Shown: in pieces, positions 61,257 to 64,000 of the stretch | How the letters are laid out: every line of letters begins with the position of its first letter | Numbering within the stretch: position 1 is the stretch's first letter | NCBI GenBank assembly: GCA_913058245.1 | Contig: CAJXQJ010000003.1 | Coordinates: 124,001-188,000 of the forward strand | Length of the DNA stretch: 64,000 bases | From: an uncultured Colwellia sp. | GTDB taxonomy: Bacteria > Pseudomonadota > Gammaproteobacteria > Enterobacterales > Alteromonadaceae | Reading direction: 5' to 3' | Notes under the pieces: generated by a model | What the model was told of the DNA's origin: nothing | Databases searched by the model: none | What the model saw: only the letters and a program-made list of their open reading frames with translations | Made by a program: the position numbers and the translations under genes

Positions 61257-61293
61257 TTCAATAATCAGCTAATAATTTAGCCGATTATTGAAT
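61256..61293 (+). terminator. Terminator of the RND two-component operon
   Basis: ATTCAATAATC (61256-61266) and GATTATTGAAT (61283-61293) pair, with GCTAA and TTAGC inside a TAAT loop. The first base is the last base of the kinase stop codon. A full U-run is lacking, so efficiency is uncertain. Confidence 0.6.
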
Positions 61294-61314
61294 TATGTTA
61301 CTTGCCACTTTAGA

Positions 61315-61659
61315 TCACTTATAAGTGAAAGTTACTTTGTCCATTTCAGCAACAATGCCTTGATTTGAAGGTGTAAAAGTGACCCTTTGGGTTTTGGCAA
61401 TTGCATTGACTAATATTATCTCAACATCACCTTCCATAACGGTTTTGCCTTTTTGAAAAGAGGCATGACTGGATTTTGTTGATAAATTGCCATTAGCAAA
61501 GGCAATTCTGACATTTCCCGAGTAGATATGCGATTTACTGTCTAGTGAGATTTTTTGTTCGTTGGCGGTAATTTCCATTTCATTTGCCGAGAGCTTATTG
61601 GTTAAAACAACACTTGATAAAATGACTGTGACGAGCGTTAACTGTTTAAATAATTTCAT
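61315..61659 (-). CDS. Short LptA/OstA-like periplasmic protein
   Basis: A 114-residue protein with a signal peptide (about 1-25, NKLSANE). The mature part has the OstA beta-jellyroll strands ITANEQKISLDSKSHIYSGN, then VRIAFANGNLSTKSSHASFQ and KGKTVMEGDVEIILVNAIA. It is shorter than LptA (about 180 residues) and lacks neighbouring lptB or lptC, so it may be a paralogue. It is convergent with the RND operon. Confidence 0.7.
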   Translation of the reverse strand: MKLFKQLTLVTVILSSVVLTNKLSANEMEITANEQKISLDSKSHIYSGNVRIAFANGNLSTKSSHASFQKGKTVMEGDVEIILVNAIAKTQRVTFTPSNQGIVAEMDKVTFTYK

Positions 61660-61781
61660 CTTGATTCCCTACCTAGATTAATTAAATACGACTTAAGCTT
61701 CATACACCATACTAAATTTATCATTGTTGGGTATAGTCAATTTTGCATTATCACAATAACTTCATAAAAATATTTCGGCGG

Positions 61782-63410
61782 TTATTGCGCTTTAAAGCCA
61801 ATCCTAAAACCACCCCAATGTTTGCCATTAATGATGATCGGTACTGATACATCGTGCATGATTTCGCCGGTATCTCGTTTATAAGTCTGTAATAAAAATT
61901 TATTAGTATGTTGACCACAACGAATGCCTGTGGCGTCATCAAAAATTCGTTTAGTTCGATTATGAATAGTGTCTATTTCGACGTCACCAGTAAGCGGCTC
62001 TGAAAAGCAAAGGTTGTGTGTAGGGAAGTAACCATTGATATCAACAGCTCCGGCATAAATAACTTCAGAGTGATGTTGTAAAATAGACTCTTGTATTTCA
62101 GGCAAATATTTATCAGTAAAACTGTCAAAAGGAGAATTATACTTTTGCGGGTTAGTATCAGCTATTTTGCTATAACTAAAATCAAATAAAGCTTGTGCGC
62201 TTATTTCATTGCTTGCCATTTTCTCATTAAATAAAACTGAAACTTTCGTTGCAGACTCTATTGCGATAGTAGATATTTTCTCGATTAAAGAGCCGGTTTT
62301 AAATTCAGATAATTCAACAAATATTGATTCAGTATTTTGACAAAGCCCAGTGGCTTTCTTTGAGACTAAATGTGTCTCTTTACTCTTACCGACTAAAAAC
62401 TCGTGTAAATTGGTAATTGCTGAAGATATTTCAGCACTAGTACTGGTTTGTTCTTGCAAAGCGCTATTAATATGATCGCTAGCATCTGCAGAGTCTGTCA
62501 TTTGTTGTTTAATATCGCTAAGTGATATCGATAGTGTTCCCATACTTTCAACAATATGGCGGCTTTGTTCGACAACTTGTTCCATGACATTGGTGGTTGA
62601 TTGTGATTCTTGATTAATTTGATTAAGCATTTTGCCTATTTGCTCAGTAGCTTCGGCCGTTTTTGAGGCTAAAGCTCTTACTTCATCGGCAACGACTGCA
62701 AAGCCACGTCCCTGTTCGCCAGCGCGAGCGGCTTCAATCGCGGCATTTAATGCCAGTAAATTAGTTTGTCCTGATATGCCATCGATAACATTAGTGATGT
62801 TTTGAATCTCAGCCGCTTTTTTTGAAAGCAGCGTAATCTTTTCTGCGGCACTAACAACATCGCTATTTAACTTATTAATGACGGTTACGTTATTGGTTAA
62901 ATGTTGTGATCCATCAGCTGTTGCAGCCATCGCTTTGTTTGATTGTAATGACGCTATTTCTGCGTTGTCAGACATCACCTTAATGCTGTTTGACATTTGC
63001 TCTGCTGCACTAGCAAGTCTGTCAACGTCATTGCCTGATAGCTCGATTGCGTGACTCAATTTATCTAAAAAAAAGCTAACCTCCGCGGCATTAATGGCAA
63101 GTTCACTGGCTTTATTGTCGATATTTTTACCAACGGTTGCATGATGCTGTGCGTATTGATCTAGAGACTCTGCAAAAGTGCCTATGGTAGTTAATTGTAG
63201 CGAATTTGAAACTAGATTTTGTTGTCGTTGTTCACTATTTATGACCGTGTTTTTGATAAAAATCAGCAATAATATGCACGTAGTAATAAATGTTCCAAGC
63301 GCATGCCAGACCAACTGGCGAGTAAGTGATTCTAGTATGATTAAAACTATTGAGGTAATCGCTGCTAGAGTGCAGGCCGAAAGAAATAATTTTTGCTTGG
63401 AATTTAACAT
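61782..63410 (-). CDS. Methyl-accepting chemotaxis protein with C-terminal sensor domain
   Basis: A 542-residue protein. Two hydrophobic segments lie at about 7-24 and 33-50, with almost no periplasmic loop. A cytoplasmic MCP signalling hairpin includes [20 protein letters not shown] and [20 protein letters not shown]. After the hairpin comes a C-terminal domain with [20 protein letters not shown], then [20 protein letters not shown] and [14 protein letters not shown], a pattern seen in proteobacterial receptors with a cytoplasmic C-terminal sensor. The ligand is unknown. Confidence 0.88.
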   Translation of the reverse strand: MLNSKQKLFLSACTLAAITSIVLIILESLTRQLVWHALGTFITTCILLLIFIKNTVINSEQRQQNLVSNSLQLTTIGTFAESLDQYAQHHATVGKNIDNKASELAINAAEVSFFLDKLSHAIELSGNDVDRLASAAEQMSNSIKVMSDNAEIASLQSNKAMAATADGSQHLTNNVTVINKLNSDVVSAAEKITLLSKKAAEIQNITNVIDGISGQTNLLALNAAIEAARAGEQGRGFAVVADEVRALASKTAEATEQIGKMLNQINQESQSTTNVMEQVVEQSRHIVESMGTLSISLSDIKQQMTDSADASDHINSALQEQTSTSAEISSAITNLHEFLVGKSKETHLVSKKATGLCQNTESIFVELSEFKTGSLIEKISTIAIESATKVSVLFNEKMASNEISAQALFDFSYSKIADTNPQKYNSPFDSFTDKYLPEIQESILQHHSEVIYAGAVDINGYFPTHNLCFSEPLTGDVEIDTIHNRTKRIFDDATGIRCGQHTNKFLLQTYKRDTGEIMHDVSVPIIINGKHWGGFRIGFKAQ

Positions 63411-63537
63411 ATGCTAACACCGCTTGTTTGTTAGAACGAATATCCGTATCGAACAATTACGGTAGTCAGCTAAGAGGGGCTTGGCAATCCTACTTTAGTC
63501 GTGAATTTAGTGATTAAACAGGCATGAGCCATTATGA

Positions 63538-64000
63538 CTAAGTTGCATTATGTTGAAATTTTCCCTGTTGTAAATACTGAATAACTTGTGAAATTACGGC
63601 GTCATTTCGCATCATAAAAACATGAGTGGTTGGCATTTCTATATGATCATTCATACCGTCAACTTTAGTGCGTTCAACTGATACTTTACCGTCGTCAGTA
63701 CTGGGGATCAACGATGATAAAACCAAGTTAATACTTTGTGTTCCTGCAATAACGCCAACGTCGAAATTAGCCTTGCCAAGTTGATTTGGTAAACTTAATG
63801 CCCCGGTACCTAACTGTGCACCAGCTTCGCCATTTACAAAACTAAAACCGGGCAGGTGACTCAGCTTATCAACAATTTCGGTGCCTTGATTAGGGGGCCC
63901 TAACATCACCACTCTATTGAGGTTATCGATACTGTGATTGCTGAGAAATTGTCGCACTAAAATACCGCCCATTGAATGAGTGACAAAGTTTACAGGTAAA
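63538..64000 (-). CDS. Alpha/beta hydrolase / lipase-like protein (partial, 5' end missing)
   Basis: The frame runs off the right edge; about 154 C-terminal residues are present. LPVNFVTHSMGGILVRQFLS holds the nucleophile Ser in a THSMGG elbow, followed by VVMLGPPNQGTEIVDKL, typical of EstA/PGAP1-like lipases. A His candidate is in MPTTHVFMM. It precedes the chemoreceptor gene region on the same strand by 127 nt. The start lies beyond 64000. Confidence 0.8.
   Translation of the reverse strand, partial: LPVNFVTHSMGGILVRQFLSNHSIDNLNRVVMLGPPNQGTEIVDKLSHLPGFSFVNGEAGAQLGTGALSLPNQLGKANFDVGVIAGTQSINLVLSSLIPSTDDGKVSVERTKVDGMNDHIEMPTTHVFMMRNDAVISQVIQYLQQGKFQHNAT

Noticed and set aside
1-64000. CRISPR arrays, insertion sequences, prophage, tRNA or rRNA genes
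   Set aside because: No regularly spaced identical repeats, transposase or integrase motifs, or tRNA/rRNA landmarks were seen on either strand.

Overview
The window looks like chromosomal DNA of an AT-rich marine gammaproteobacterium of the order Alteromonadales, most likely Colwelliaceae (Colwellia or Thalassotalea-like). That placement is an inference from low GC, many secreted hydrolases, ToxR-like membrane regulators, a cytochrome c'/b561 pair and RND, MCP and sigma-factor families. No rRNA, tRNA, insertion sequence, prophage or CRISPR array is visible. Both ends cut a gene.

Layout. 1-4.7 kb: a flotillin-type membrane locus (DUF3686 'DNA repair ATPase', YqiK-like SPFH protein, YqiJ-like protein), with a zf-TFIIB protein and a small membrane protein transcribed divergently from one symmetric palindromic promoter. 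4.7-5 kb: decayed 3' end of a glpQ-like gene. 5.2-11.6 kb: aspartic-protease lipoprotein, metallo-beta-lactamase-fold hydrolase, and a ToxR-like regulator divergent from a secreted amidohydrolase. 11.8-16.8 kb: cold-shock/DUF1294 protein, ArsR repressor with ArsP-type permease, DsbC-like isomerase, cytochrome c', cytochrome b561, MarR. 17-25.5 kb: three secreted alpha/beta-hydrolase-fold proteins, two ToxR-like regulators with beta-propeller-like sensors, an AlkD-like protein. 25.8-29.5 kb: hydrolase plus LytS/LytTR two-component operon and a lipoprotein. 29.7-37.9 kb: GST-like protein with SigZ, LysR with a monooxygenase-fold protein, CNNM/CBS protein, MltD, ChrA, serine beta-lactamase-like hydrolase. 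38-42 kb: GntR(YtrA)-ABC operon, a degenerate esterase, an ATP10-like lipoprotein. 42.3-47.8 kb: YqhD-like dehydrogenase with its AraC regulator, a ToxR-like TPR regulator, alpha-amylase. 48.2-50.7 kb: BlaI-type repressor, an M56-M23 metallopeptidase fusion and a small hydrolase. 50.8-53.5 kb: ECF sigma factor with a membrane partner, an SDR, a CcmI-C-like protein. 53.6-61.3 kb: a five-gene RND efflux and two-component operon. 61.3-64 kb: LptA-like protein, chemoreceptor, partial lipase.

The most interesting signals are regulatory. (1) The BlaI-type repressor has two operators of the form TGCGAC-N4-GTCGCA at its own promoter, and a perfect copy lies between the -35 and -10 of mltD 14.5 kb away. 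With the M56-M23 fusion this suggests a small cell-wall regulon without a beta-lactam-binding sensor domain. (2) The chrA-family gene has a textbook PhoB-type promoter: TTGTCAT-CTAA-TTGTCAC, 10 bp, TATAAT. (3) The RND operon has a box of the same geometry (CTTAACC-TCGC-TTTAACG, 10 bp, TACACT), probably for its own response regulator. (4) A 47-bp perfect palindrome carries identical sigma70 promoters on both strands between yqiJ and the zf-TFIIB gene. (5) Two of three esterase-TPR proteins have lost different catalytic residues. (6) Four ToxR/CadC-like membrane regulators lie in the window, three of them beside or near secreted hydrolase-fold genes.

All functions are read from protein motifs by eye. 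Coordinates of regulatory sites were counted directly on the sequence; their activity is inferred.
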